Positions 51,984 through 59,678 of a stretch of 64,000 bases of DNA are shown here, in pieces. This DNA is from Haloplanus salinarum (lineage in GTDB: Archaea > Halobacteriota > Halobacteria > Halobacteriales > Haloferacaceae). Location of the stretch: assembly GCF_024498175.1 (NCBI RefSeq), contig NZ_CP101823.1, forward strand, positions 2,300,987 to 2,364,986. The letters run 5' to 3'. How positions within the stretch are numbered: position 1 is the stretch's first letter; each line of letters opens with the position of its first letter. The position numbers were made by a program, and so were the translations under genes. The notes beneath the pieces are model-generated. The model was not told the origin of the DNA. It saw only the letters and a program-made list of their open reading frames with translations, and searched no databases.

Positions 51984-52920
51984 AAAAGGAGTCGGCGGCA
52001 TCCGCGAGGGCCGCCTCGGGGTCGCCGCTCGCGTCCACGGCGGCGCGGGCGACGGCCTCGCGGTCCAGGTCGTCGAGGACGGTTCGCTCCCCGAGGAGGA
52101 CGAGCCGATCCGGATCGCGCGCGTCGAGGACCGCCCGGCAGTCGTCGAGGTGGTCGGCGACCTGTTCCTCGCGGCGACGCTCGAACCGGGCCTGCGAGAA
52201 CCCGCCCTTCGAGTGGCGACCCTTGACGTCCGTCTCGACCGTCTCGACGTCGACGAGCGACCCGCCGTCGTAGCGGCCGACGGCGAACAGATCCGAGCGC
52301 ACCAGCGCGACGGAGAGCCCGTCGGGCGGACGGAACCAGTCGGGGTCGAGACGGAAGCTATCGCCCCACTCGACGAAGGGGTCGGGCGCGAGCGGCGGGG
52401 CGAGGGCGACGCTTACGAGGCCGGCGTCGTCGACGCAGACGAGCGCGGGTGCGACGTCGTCGAGGATCGCCGCCCGGTCGCCGAGGGCGTCGGCGACGGC
52501 GTCGGTAGCGGGATCGTGATCGGAGGACGCCGCGCTGTCGGGCGATCGTCGCGCCGCGTTCCCACCGTCGTCGCGGGGCTCGGTCGGGTCGACCATCGCG
52601 GTCAGCGCCCCTTCGGATTCGGTCGAGAGGCTCCGGAGGCGGGCGAGCACCTCGTCGAGTCGGTCGCCCCGCAGGTCGTCGGTGCCGCGTGGGGCGAGCG
52701 ACACCTCGCGGTCGTCGCGTTCGGCGTCGAGGCGACCCTCCAGGTCGGCGATCCGGTCTTCGAGGCGGTTGACCCGCTCCTCGGCCTCCTGACGGGCGGT
52801 CACGGCCTCGGCGCGGCGGTCACTCTCGGCGTCGAGCCGACGCTCGAGGTGCCGCTTTTCCTCTTCGAGTTCCTCGATGCGTGCCTTCAGTTCGGCCCGC
52901 CCGAGCAACGAGTCGAGCAT
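51958..52920 (-). CDS. Vms1/Ankzf1-family peptidyl-tRNA hydrolase-like protein
   Basis: A 320-residue protein. Residues 1-80 form a coiled coil (RIEELEEEKRHLERRLDAES). A linker rich in Ser/Asp follows. Residues 135-310 are an eRF1-like VLRF1 domain, with the release-loop motif KGRHSKGGFSQARFERRREE near residue 235, including the conserved GGFSQ glutamine. Vms1 cleaves peptidyl-tRNA on stalled 60S subunits in eukaryotes. The archaeal relatives are thought to act in ribosome rescue. The acidic, coiled-coil N terminus may mediate contacts. It overlaps the convergent glycosyltransferase gene by 26 nt. Confidence 0.85.
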   Translation of the reverse strand: MLDSLLGRAELKARIEELEEEKRHLERRLDAESDRRAEAVTARQEAEERVNRLEDRIADLEGRLDAERDDREVSLAPRGTDDLRGDRLDEVLARLRSLSTESEGALTAMVDPTEPRDDGGNAARRSPDSAASSDHDPATDAVADALGDRAAILDDVAPALVCVDDAGLVSVALAPPLAPDPFVEWGDSFRLDPDWFRPPDGLSVALVRSDLFAVGRYDGGSLVDVETVETDVKGRHSKGGFSQARFERRREEQVADHLDDCRAVLDARDPDRLVLLGERTVLDDLDREAVARAAVDASGDPEAALADAADSFFTTRLTLL

Positions 52921-52969
52921 GGATAGAGGGGCGAGCGCGGGGGCCTTCTACCCTGCGGCCGCGCCCGGC

Positions 52970-53326
52970 CTACACGGCCTCGTCCGTGACGCCGCCGGGG
53001 TCGTACCCCGAATACCGGAGGAGTTCGGCGGCGCGGTCGGGTTTGGCGAGGAACACCTCACACCGGTCGGGGAGGTCGGTCTCGGTGACCGTCGGCGGGA
53101 GTCCGAGCGTCCCCGACGGGACGCCCTCCTCGCCGAGCACCGGGAAGTGACGCCCGTCGAGTTTCATCACGAGCGGCGCGTCGAGGCGTTCGACCCCCTC
53201 GCCCGTGGCGTAGAGGCGTTCGTTCATCCGTTCGTGGTCCGTCCGGTGGATGACGGCGTGGTCGCCGTCGCGGGGCTGGACGTACAGCCGTCCGAGGTAG
53301 TAGCCGGAGGAGAACTCTTCGAACAT
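52970..53326 (-). CDS. Conserved haloarchaeal protein (DUF5802-like)
   Basis: A 118-residue soluble protein, starting MFEEFSSGYYLGRLYVQPRD, then MNERLYATGEGVERLDAPLV and MKLDGRHFPVLGEEGVPSGT. It resembles a haloarchaeal family I recall as DUF5802; the function is unknown. The C-terminal CEVFLAKPDRAAELLRYSGY may be a short helix. CTTATATCG, about 33-40 nt upstream on the minus strand, is a TATA box. The Vms1-like gene follows on the same strand 49 nt downstream. Confidence 0.78.
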   Translation of the reverse strand: MFEEFSSGYYLGRLYVQPRDGDHAVIHRTDHERMNERLYATGEGVERLDAPLVMKLDGRHFPVLGEEGVPSGTLGLPPTVTETDLPDRCEVFLAKPDRAAELLRYSGYDPGGVTDEAV

Positions 53327-53394
53327 GCGATTCGGTACACGTTACCATACGTCACGATATAAGTCTTGTCGGGAGGATTTATCACGAACCGCCC

Positions 53395-53673
53395 TCAGCG
53401 TCGGTTCTTCATGGACCAGACGGCGACGACGCCGAGGAGGACGGCCGGAACCATCGGGAGGACGAGCATGGCCGTCCGGTAGTGGGCACCGAGGACGGTC
53501 CCGCCGGCGGGCCAGAGGTAGATGGCACCGGGAATGACGAGGACGGCGACGACGACGGCCGCGACGAGCACCCACCCGACCCAGCCGAGGTCCGCGTCGT
53601 CGTCGGGCGCCGGATCGCCGCCGCGCGGCGGGTCCCCACCGGGGCGGACGACGGGGGGGTCGTCGGCGCTCAC
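53395..53673 (-). CDS. Small two-helix membrane protein
   Basis: A 92-residue protein starting with GTG (MSADDPPVVRPGGDPPRGGD). A disordered acidic, proline-rich N-terminal 30 residues is followed by two membrane helices, about 33-55 (GWVLVAAVVVAVLVIPGAIY) and 68-88, and a short positive end, WSMKNRR. No family is recognised. The positive C terminus suggests both ends face the cytoplasm. The frame stays open far upstream, so the start is inferred only from the protein-like part. Confidence 0.6.
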   Translation of the reverse strand: MSADDPPVVRPGGDPPRGGDPAPDDDADLGWVGWVLVAAVVVAVLVIPGAIYLWPAGGTVLGAHYRTAMLVLPMVPAVLLGVVAVWSMKNRR

Positions 53674-53825
53674 CGTCGGTGACGGGCGTCGGACCGACTG
53701 CCGTGCGGTTCGCCAGGGTCGTCGTGAGTCACGAAAGAACGGGGTTGCATACCCGTGAGAACCATCGCGACGGACAAAACGCTGTGGTTCGGCACGGGCG
53801 AGGGCCTGGCCGTCGCCGCGGACCG

Positions 53826-53981
53826 CTAGCCGCTCGTCGTATCCGTGCTCCCGCAGTCGGGACACCGCTGGAGCGTCCCGAGCGACGGGTGAGTCGCGGT
53901 GTCCCAGTCGTCGCTGCCGGCCGGCGCCTCGAATCCACACTTGAAACACGTTACCTCCGTCGTCGTGGATTCGTCGACCAT
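53826..53981 (-). CDS. Small zinc-ribbon protein
   Basis: A 51-residue protein, MVDESTTTEVTCFKCGFEAP, with a second knuckle in LQRCPDCGSTDTTSG. The two CxxC pairs (about residues 12-15 and 42-45) make one zinc ribbon. The linker carries an acidic GSDDWDTATHPSLGT. The function is unknown. It is divergent from the MogA-like gene, 100 nt away. The frame is open upstream to 54083, but residues before the ATG at 53981 are not ribbon-like. Confidence 0.7.
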   Translation of the reverse strand: MVDESTTTEVTCFKCGFEAPAGSDDWDTATHPSLGTLQRCPDCGSTDTTSG

Positions 53982-54081
53982 ACGCGCGGTTACGGGGGGA
54001 GAGGTCAAAGGTGTTTCTCGTCCGACGGGCGGTCGCGGCGCTCCCGCCACGGCTTTTGTGGCGGCCCCCGAATCCACGCCC

Positions 54082-54666
54082 ATGACCGACGACCACGCAC
54101 ACGACGGCGACCACGCACACGACGACGACCACGCACACGATCACGGCCACGGCGACGATCACGAACACGACCACCACCACCACGACGTCGAGACCCTCGG
54201 CGCCGCGGTGGTGACGGTGACCTCCACGCGGGGACTGGACGACGATCCGGCGGGCGACGCCATCGCGGCGGCGTTCACGGACGCGGGCCACGGGATCGTC
54301 ACCCGTGAGTTGATCCCGGACGACTACGACCGCGTGCAGGCGACGCTGAAGAACCTCGCCGGGCGGGACGACGTGGACGCCGTCGTAAGCACCGGGGGAA
54401 CGGGCGTGACCCCCGACGACGTGACCGTCGAGGCGGCCCAACCGTTGTTCGAGAAGACCCTGCCCGGCTTCGGCGAACTCTTTCGCCGGCTCTCGTACGA
54501 GGAGATCGGGACGAAGGTGGTCGGGACGCGGGCGGTCGCGGGGGTCGTCGAGGGGACGCCCGTCTTCTGCCTGCCGGGGAGCGAGAACGCGGCACGGCTC
54601 GGGGCCGGGGAGATCATCGTGCCCGAGGCCGGCCACCTCTCGGGGTTGGCGAGCCGCGAGAGCTGA
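54082..54666 (+). CDS. MogA/MoaB-family molybdenum cofactor protein with a His-rich N terminus
   Basis: A 194-residue protein. Residues about 37-190 are a MoaB/MogA-like fold: LGAAVVTVTSTRGLDDDPAG, AVVSTGGTGVTPDDVTVEA (the GGTG molybdopterin-binding loop and D..TxEA), then KTLPGFGELFRRLSYEEIGT and VFCLPGSENAARLG. These enzymes adenylylate molybdopterin or insert molybdate. The first 35 residues are unusual: 14 histidines and many aspartates in a near six-residue repeat (DHAHD...). Such tails bind metals, as in some Ni or Zn proteins. The ATG at 54082 is the natural start of the tail. Confidence 0.88.
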   Translation: MTDDHAHDGDHAHDDDHAHDHGHGDDHEHDHHHHDVETLGAAVVTVTSTRGLDDDPAGDAIAAAFTDAGHGIVTRELIPDDYDRVQATLKNLAGRDDVDAVVSTGGTGVTPDDVTVEAAQPLFEKTLPGFGELFRRLSYEEIGTKVVGTRAVAGVVEGTPVFCLPGSENAARLGAGEIIVPEAGHLSGLASRES

Positions 54667-54715
54667 GGGCGACGAGGCCTCATGCTTTAAGCCCCCGGAC
54701 GAGTAGGGTCGGAAC

Positions 54716-56476
54716 ATGAGCCAGCAGGAACCAGAGCGAGAATCCGAAGCGGAGTCCGAGTCGGCGCCCTACCCCGGAGGCAAGGACCCGGACCTCCGGA
54801 GTACCGACGTCACCGAGGGCCGTGACCGCGCGCCCCACCGGTCGATGTTCCGCGCGATGGGGTTCGACGACGAGGACCTCTCGTCGCCGATGGTCGGCGT
54901 CCCCAACCCCGCCGCGGACATCACGCCGTGTAACGTCCACCTCGACGAACTGGCCGAATCGGCCATCGAGGGCATCGACGAGGCGGGCGGGATGCCGATC
55001 GAGTTCGGCACGATCACCATCTCCGACGCCATCTCGATGGGGACCGAGGGGATGAAGTCGTCGCTGATCTCACGGGAGGTCATCGCCGACTCCGTCGAAC
55101 TCGTCTCCTTCGGCGAGCGCATGGACGCCCTCGTCACCATCGGCGGCTGTGACAAGAACATGCCCGGGATGATGATGGCCTCCATCCGGACCGACCTCCC
55201 CTCCGTGTTCCTCTACGGCGGGTCGATCATGCCCGGCGAGCACGACGGCCGCGAGGTCACCATCCAGAACGTCTTCGAGGGCGTCGGCGCCGTCGCCGAG
55301 GGCGAGATGTCCGACGAGGAACTCGACGACCTCGAACGGAACGCCTGTCCCGGCGCGGGCTCCTGTGGCGGCATGTTCACGGCCAACACCATGGCCTCGA
55401 TCAGCGAGGCCATCGGCTTCGCGCCGCTCGGATCGGCCTCGCCGCCCGCCGAGGACGAGGCCCGCTACGAGGTGGCCCGCGAGACCGGCGAACTCGTCGT
55501 CGACGTCGTCGAGTCGCGGCGCAAACCGTCCGATTTCCTCTCGCGGGAGTCCTTCGAGAACGCCATCGCGCTCCAGGTCGCCATCGGCGGGTCGACCAAC
55601 GCCGTCCTCCACCTGCTGGCGATGGCCGCCGAGGCCGGCATCGAACTCGACATCGAGGACTTCAACCGCATCAGCGAACGGACGCCGAAGATCGCCAACC
55701 TCCAGCCCGGCGGCGAGCGGGTGATGAACGACCTCCACGAGGTCGGGGGCGTGCCGGTCGTCCTGCGCGAACTCCTCGACGCCGACCTGCTCCACGGCGA
55801 CGGGCTCACGGTCACGGGCGAGACGATGGCCGAGGCCCTCGACCGCTACGACCCGCCAGCCGTCGCGGACCTCGACGCCGACTTCCTGCACACGGTCGAC
55901 GACCCGATCCACGAGCGCGGCGCCATCCGCATCCTCTCGGGCAACCTCGCCCCCGAAGGCGCGGTCATCAAGATCACCGGCGAGGACCACCTCCACCACG
56001 AGGGGCCCGTCCGGATCTTCGACGACGAGGAGAACGCCATGGAGTACGTCCAGGAGGGCCACGTCGACTCCGGCGACGTGATCGGCATCCGCAACGAGGG
56101 GCCCCGCGGCGGCCCCGGGATGCGCGAGATGCTCGGCGTCACGAGCGCCGTCGCCGGCCAGGGCCACGCCGAGGACGTCGCGCTGTTCACCGACGGCCGC
56201 TTCTCCGGCGCGACCCGTGGCTTCTCCATCGGCCACGTCGCCCCCGAGGCGTTCGTCGGCGGCCCCATCGCCGCCCTGGAGGACGGCGACGTGATCACCA
56301 TCGACATCGACAGCCACGAGCTCTCGGTCGACCTCAGCGACGAGGAGATCGAGGAACGGCTCGACGGCTACGACCCCGAACCGAACTACACGTCCGGCGT
56401 GCTGGCGAAGTACGGCCGGATGTTCGGCTCGGCGGCCAACGGCGCGGTGACGGATCCGGGCGCGAAGGACGAGTGA
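54716..56476 (+). CDS. ilvD: Dihydroxy-acid dehydratase
   Basis: A 586-residue enzyme of valine, isoleucine and pantothenate synthesis. It dehydrates 2,3-dihydroxy-isovalerate and -methylvalerate. The Fe-S ligand cysteines appear in [16 protein letters not shown] near residue 145 and [20 protein letters not shown] near 215; a third, PCNVHL, is near 75. The C-terminal [20 protein letters not shown] matches the family. An acidic N-terminal tail of about 20 residues is halophile-specific. GCTTTAAG, about 30 nt upstream, is a TATA box. The final codons are part of a 26-bp repeat found again at 56572-56597. Confidence 0.96.
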   Translation: MSQQEPERESEAESESAPYPGGKDPDLRSTDVTEGRDRAPHRSMFRAMGFDDEDLSSPMVGVPNPAADITPCNVHLDELAESAIEGIDEAGGMPIEFGTITISDAISMGTEGMKSSLISREVIADSVELVSFGERMDALVTIGGCDKNMPGMMMASIRTDLPSVFLYGGSIMPGEHDGREVTIQNVFEGVGAVAEGEMSDEELDDLERNACPGAGSCGGMFTANTMASISEAIGFAPLGSASPPAEDEARYEVARETGELVVDVVESRRKPSDFLSRESFENAIALQVAIGGSTNAVLHLLAMAAEAGIELDIEDFNRISERTPKIANLQPGGERVMNDLHEVGGVPVVLRELLDADLLHGDGLTVTGETMAEALDRYDPPAVADLDADFLHTVDDPIHERGAIRILSGNLAPEGAVIKITGEDHLHHEGPVRIFDDEENAMEYVQEGHVDSGDVIGIRNEGPRGGPGMREMLGVTSAVAGQGHAEDVALFTDGRFSGATRGFSIGHVAPEAFVGGPIAALEDGDVITIDIDSHELSVDLSDEEIEERLDGYDPEPNYTSGVLAKYGRMFGSAANGAVTDPGAKDE

Positions 56477-56597
56477 CGGCCTAGCGGGGGCCGGCGGATC
56501 GTTTTGCTCCAGCTTTTGCGACGAGCGGTCGCGACCGGCGGGAGCGACCCGAGGACGTAAAAGGTGGAACTGGCGCGGTGACGGATCCGGGCGCGAA
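56441..56597. repeat. 26-bp direct repeat of the ilvD 3' end
   Basis: Bases 56441-56466, coding for the last residues of ilvD ([10 protein letters not shown]), recur exactly at 56572-56597, just before the stop of the convergent znuB gene. The 105 nt between them contain the palindrome CGGTCGCGACCG and two runs of four A/T-rich bases (GTTTTGC, CTTTTGC). A local duplication, or insertion of a small repeat unit between two copies of its target, would explain this. Confidence 0.6.
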
Positions 56598-56611
56598 AGG
56601 AGGGGAATCGC

Positions 56612-57688
56612 TCAGTCGCCGGTGCCGGCGTCGACGCCGTCGGCCTCGATGTGTCCCGTCTCGGGCGCCGCCCGTTCGCCGCGTGCGGACTGGAGTTTTC
56701 CGAGCACGACGGCACAGACGTAGATGGCCACGGCGAAGAGGACGATGATCCCGCCGGCCGTGACGCCGCCGTAGTAGGCGGCGGCGATGCCGAGCAACAC
56801 CGCGAGTTCCGCGAGGACGACCGAGACGACGAGCGACTCGGAGAAGCTCCGGGACACCTGCGTCGCGCCCGCGACCGGAACGACGAGCATCGCCGCGACG
56901 AGGATGACGCCCATGATCTGCATCGCACCGACGACGACCATCGCCGTCAGCATCACCATCACCCGGTTGTACCAGTTGACGGGGATGCCGGAGACGGCGG
57001 CCGCCGTCTCGTCGAAGGTGACGTACAGCAGCTGGTTGCGCGTCACGGCCACCGTGCTCACGATGACGGCAAAGAGCACCAGGAGGATTGCCGCGCTCCC
57101 CGGCGAGACGGTAGAGAGGTTGCCGAAGAGGAACTGGTTGACCCCCACCGCGAGCCCGCCCGCGTTGAGGCTGATGAGCGTCGTCCCCAGCGCGAACCCA
57201 GTCGACAGGACGATGGCCATCGACACGTCGTTGTAGGCGTCCGTCACTTCGGAGATGAGCTCGATGCACAGCGCGGCGATCATCGCCACGACGACGGCGG
57301 TGAGATACGGCGAGACGCCGAGGTCGATGACGGCGTTCAGGAACAGGCCGACGGCCACCCCGGCGAAGCCGGTGTGGGCCAGCGCGTCGCCGATGAGCGC
57401 GAGCTGTCGGTGGACGAGGAAGGTGCCGATGAGCGGCGCCATCACGCCCACGCAGAGCCCGACGAGTATCGCCCGGTGCATGAACCGGTAACGGGGGTTC
57501 AGCATCTCCAGCCCCGTGGCGTAGTACACCCAGTCCATGAGCCAGTACCACTGCTCCAGGACCCACAGAGGGGCATCGAAGACGGCCTCGCCGACGGCCT
57601 CCAGCACGCTCCCCAGCGCGAGCACGGCCGACGGATCCAGGGTCACGAGGGGGCTCGCGACGAGCGTGGCCGCCGCGTCCGCGCTCAT
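56612..57688 (-). CDS. znuB: Zinc/manganese ABC transporter permease
   Basis: A 358-residue permease with about nine helices, of the ABC-3 family. Core motifs are VGVMAPLIGTFLVHRQLALI, GDALAHTGFAGVAVGLFLNA and GILVAAMLVVPVAGATQVSR-like text (MGVILVAAMLVVPVAGATQV). The N-terminal 60 residues before the first core helix are longer than usual. It overlaps the ATPase gene by 4 nt and completes a znuA-znuC-znuB operon. Sequence alone does not separate zinc from manganese; the binding protein's His-rich loop suggests zinc. Confidence 0.9.
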   Translation of the reverse strand: MSADAAATLVASPLVTLDPSAVLALGSVLEAVGEAVFDAPLWVLEQWYWLMDWVYYATGLEMLNPRYRFMHRAILVGLCVGVMAPLIGTFLVHRQLALIGDALAHTGFAGVAVGLFLNAVIDLGVSPYLTAVVVAMIAALCIELISEVTDAYNDVSMAIVLSTGFALGTTLISLNAGGLAVGVNQFLFGNLSTVSPGSAAILLVLFAVIVSTVAVTRNQLLYVTFDETAAAVSGIPVNWYNRVMVMLTAMVVVGAMQIMGVILVAAMLVVPVAGATQVSRSFSESLVVSVVLAELAVLLGIAAAYYGGVTAGGIIVLFAVAIYVCAVVLGKLQSARGERAAPETGHIEADGVDAGTGD

Positions 57689-58443
57689 CCGTCCACCTCA
57701 GCGAGGAACCGCGCTTCGGTTCCGAACGCCCGGGCCAGCGCGTCGCTGTCGACGAACTCGTCGGTCGGCCCGTCGAAGTAGACTTCGCGGTTCAGGCAGA
57801 CGACGCGGTCGGCGTGCTCGACGACCGCCCCGAGGTCGTGCTCGATGAGGAGGACGGTGATGCCCCGCCCGTTGAGCGCCGCCAGCAGGCCGTAGAAGGC
57901 GTCGACCGACTCGGCGTCGACGCCGACGGTCGGCTCGTCGAGCACGAGCAGGTCGGCCTCGCCCGCCAGCGCCCGTGCGATGAACGCGCGCTGGCGCTGT
58001 CCACCCGAGAGCTGCGTGACGCGTCGGTCGGCGAAGGCGCTCATGCCGACGGTCGAGAGGGCGTCGTCGACGATGGCCCAGTCCTCGCTCGACAGCCGGC
58101 CGACCCCGACGTGCGGGAAGCGGCCCATCTTCACCACTTCGCGGACGGTGATCGGCATCCCCTCGGCGGCGTTGGCCTGCTGGGCGACGTAGCCGATCCG
58201 TTCGCCGTCGTCGAAACGGTCGGCGCGCTCGCCGAACAGGTGGGCCGTGCCCGTGTCCGGTTCGAGCAGTCCGACCATCAGCTGCATCAGCGTCGACTTC
58301 CCCGAGCCGTTCGGCCCCACGATGGCGACGTACTCGCCCGGGTCGACGGTCAGCGACACGGCCTCGACGACTGGCGTCGCCGTGTAGCCGAAGGTGACGC
58401 CCGCGAGGTCGATCACCGGCACGGCGTCGGCGTCCCGGGTCAT
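57685..58443 (-). CDS. znuC: Zinc/manganese ABC transporter ATP-binding protein
   Basis: A 252-residue ATPase. Walker A is AIVGPNGSGKSTLMQLM near residue 42, the Q-loop is IGYVAQQANAAEGMPITVRE, the signature is TQLSGGQRQRAFIARALA, and Walker B is LLVLDEPTVGVD. The switch histidine is in LLIEHDLGAVVEHAD. It is of the ZnuC/MntB group. ATG 58443 is chosen because the frame upstream is the shadow of znuA; the start overlaps the znuA stop by 4 nt. Confidence 0.93.
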   Translation of the reverse strand: MTRDADAVPVIDLAGVTFGYTATPVVEAVSLTVDPGEYVAIVGPNGSGKSTLMQLMVGLLEPDTGTAHLFGERADRFDDGERIGYVAQQANAAEGMPITVREVVKMGRFPHVGVGRLSSEDWAIVDDALSTVGMSAFADRRVTQLSGGQRQRAFIARALAGEADLLVLDEPTVGVDAESVDAFYGLLAALNGRGITVLLIEHDLGAVVEHADRVVCLNREVYFDGPTDEFVDSDALARAFGTEARFLAEVDG

Positions 58444-59522
58444 ACCGGCTCGAAGTTCCGCCACCGTTCGACCCAGCCCGCCGACGGGGCCGCGTCCTCG
58501 GGACGCTCGTTGCCGAGGACGATGTCGAACGTGGGCATGTTGATGTTGTACGCGATCTCCTCGTATCCCCAGTCCTCCGCGACCCACTCCTCGCGAACGC
58601 CGGCGTACGGCGTCACGGGGAAGTACGACTCCACGGCCGTCTCGCGGACGAGTTGCTGGGCCGGGCGCTGGGATTCGAAGACGCCGTTGGCGATGTAGCG
58701 GATGTCGTTCTCGCGGATGACGCGCGCCGCCTCGCGAATGTCGGCGGGCTTGACGTCACCGCTCGCCGCGAGGTTCGTCACGAGCGGCCGCATCCGCACC
58801 CCGTAGCGCACGCCGACGTACTGGAAGGCGTTGTGCGCGGCCAGCTGGACGATGTCGCGGTCGGCGCGGTCGAAGATGGCCTCGTAGTCCGCGTCGATGC
58901 GGTCGAGGACGTCGGCGGTGTACGCCCCGGCGTTGTCGCGGAAGGTGTCGGCGTACTCCGGCACCAGTTCGGCGAACCCCTCGGCGATGTTGTCGACGGA
59001 GCGCTTCGCGCGCTGGGGATCCAGCCAGAAGTGCGGGTCCTTCCCCCGCTGGGAACCGACGCCCTCCTCGTCGCGGTCGAGCGTCGCGGCGAGGTCGACC
59101 AGTTCGACGCCCTCCCGGGCGTTGATGAGTGCCGTCTCGACGTCGTCGCCCTCGATCGTTTCGATTGCTCGGTCGGCCCAAGGTTGGAAGTCCGCCCCGA
59201 CGTGGACGAACGCGTCCGCTTCGATGATCCGCTGGGTGATACTGGCGTTCGGCTCCCAGCCGTGCCCGTGCAGTCCCGTCGGGACGAGGTTCTCCACCGT
59301 CAGCGGGGTCCCGTCGGCGACCTGCCGGCCGAAATCGAAGAACGTGAAAAACGAGGCCACCGCGACCGGGCCGTCGCTCCCGGCGTCGCCGTCTCCCCCC
59401 GACGGGTCCGGAGCGCTCGGCAGCGCCGTACACCCGGCTATCCCCGCAAGCGCCGCCGCACCGCCGGCACGAAGCGCGTCCCGTCGCGTCACCGCTCGCT
59501 CGCTACGTGTATCGAGTGACAT
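58440..59522 (-). CDS. znuA: Zinc ABC transporter substrate-binding lipoprotein
   Basis: A 360-residue cluster A-I binding protein. The signal has a twin-arginine motif (AVTRRDALRAGGAAALAGIA) and lipobox cysteine in GIAGCTALPS. Metal ligands of the family are visible: histidines in VPTGLHGHGWEPNAS, the DPHFWLDPQRAK segment, and LAAHNAFQYVGVRY. It lacks the long His-rich loop of proteobacterial ZnuA. It heads the znuA-znuC-znuB operon and is preceded by a 16-bp palindrome at 59544-59559, a probable metal-dependent operator. Confidence 0.92.
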   Translation of the reverse strand: MSLDTRSERAVTRRDALRAGGAAALAGIAGCTALPSAPDPSGGDGDAGSDGPVAVASFFTFFDFGRQVADGTPLTVENLVPTGLHGHGWEPNASITQRIIEADAFVHVGADFQPWADRAIETIEGDDVETALINAREGVELVDLAATLDRDEEGVGSQRGKDPHFWLDPQRAKRSVDNIAEGFAELVPEYADTFRDNAGAYTADVLDRIDADYEAIFDRADRDIVQLAAHNAFQYVGVRYGVRMRPLVTNLAASGDVKPADIREAARVIRENDIRYIANGVFESQRPAQQLVRETAVESYFPVTPYAGVREEWVAEDWGYEEIAYNINMPTFDIVLGNERPEDAAPSAGWVERWRNFEPV

Positions 59523-59535
59523 AGGTTATCATCGA

Positions 59536-59559
59536 ATCCATGGATTAGATGTGTCTAAT
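59536..59559 (-). promoter_or_regulatory. Palindromes in the znuA promoter
   Basis: ATTAGATGTGTCTAAT (59544-59559) is a perfect 6+4+6 palindrome 22-37 nt upstream of the znuA start, overlapping the expected TATA box (GAATTAGAC on the minus strand). Next to it, ATCCATGGAT (59536-59545) is a perfect 10-bp palindrome. Size and placement resemble the iron boxes at 44.7 and 45.9 kb, but the half-site (ATTAGA) differs, pointing to another metal regulator. Confidence 0.6.
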
Positions 59560-59678
59560 TCTATGGTTGGCCCACTCGTATTTGTAGGTTGTGGTGCCAG
59601 CCCCCTGGTGGGACGCCTCGCGGCTCCGCTCCGGCGCGTCGGCGGCGGCTCCCGGCGTTCCGTCGCCGTTCGCGAGGG

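Noticed and set aside
54101-54184. Repeats resembling a CRISPR or tandem array in the MogA N terminus
   Set aside because: The periodicity is codon-level repetition of the His/Asp tail (GAC CAC GCA CAC), in frame with a good gene.
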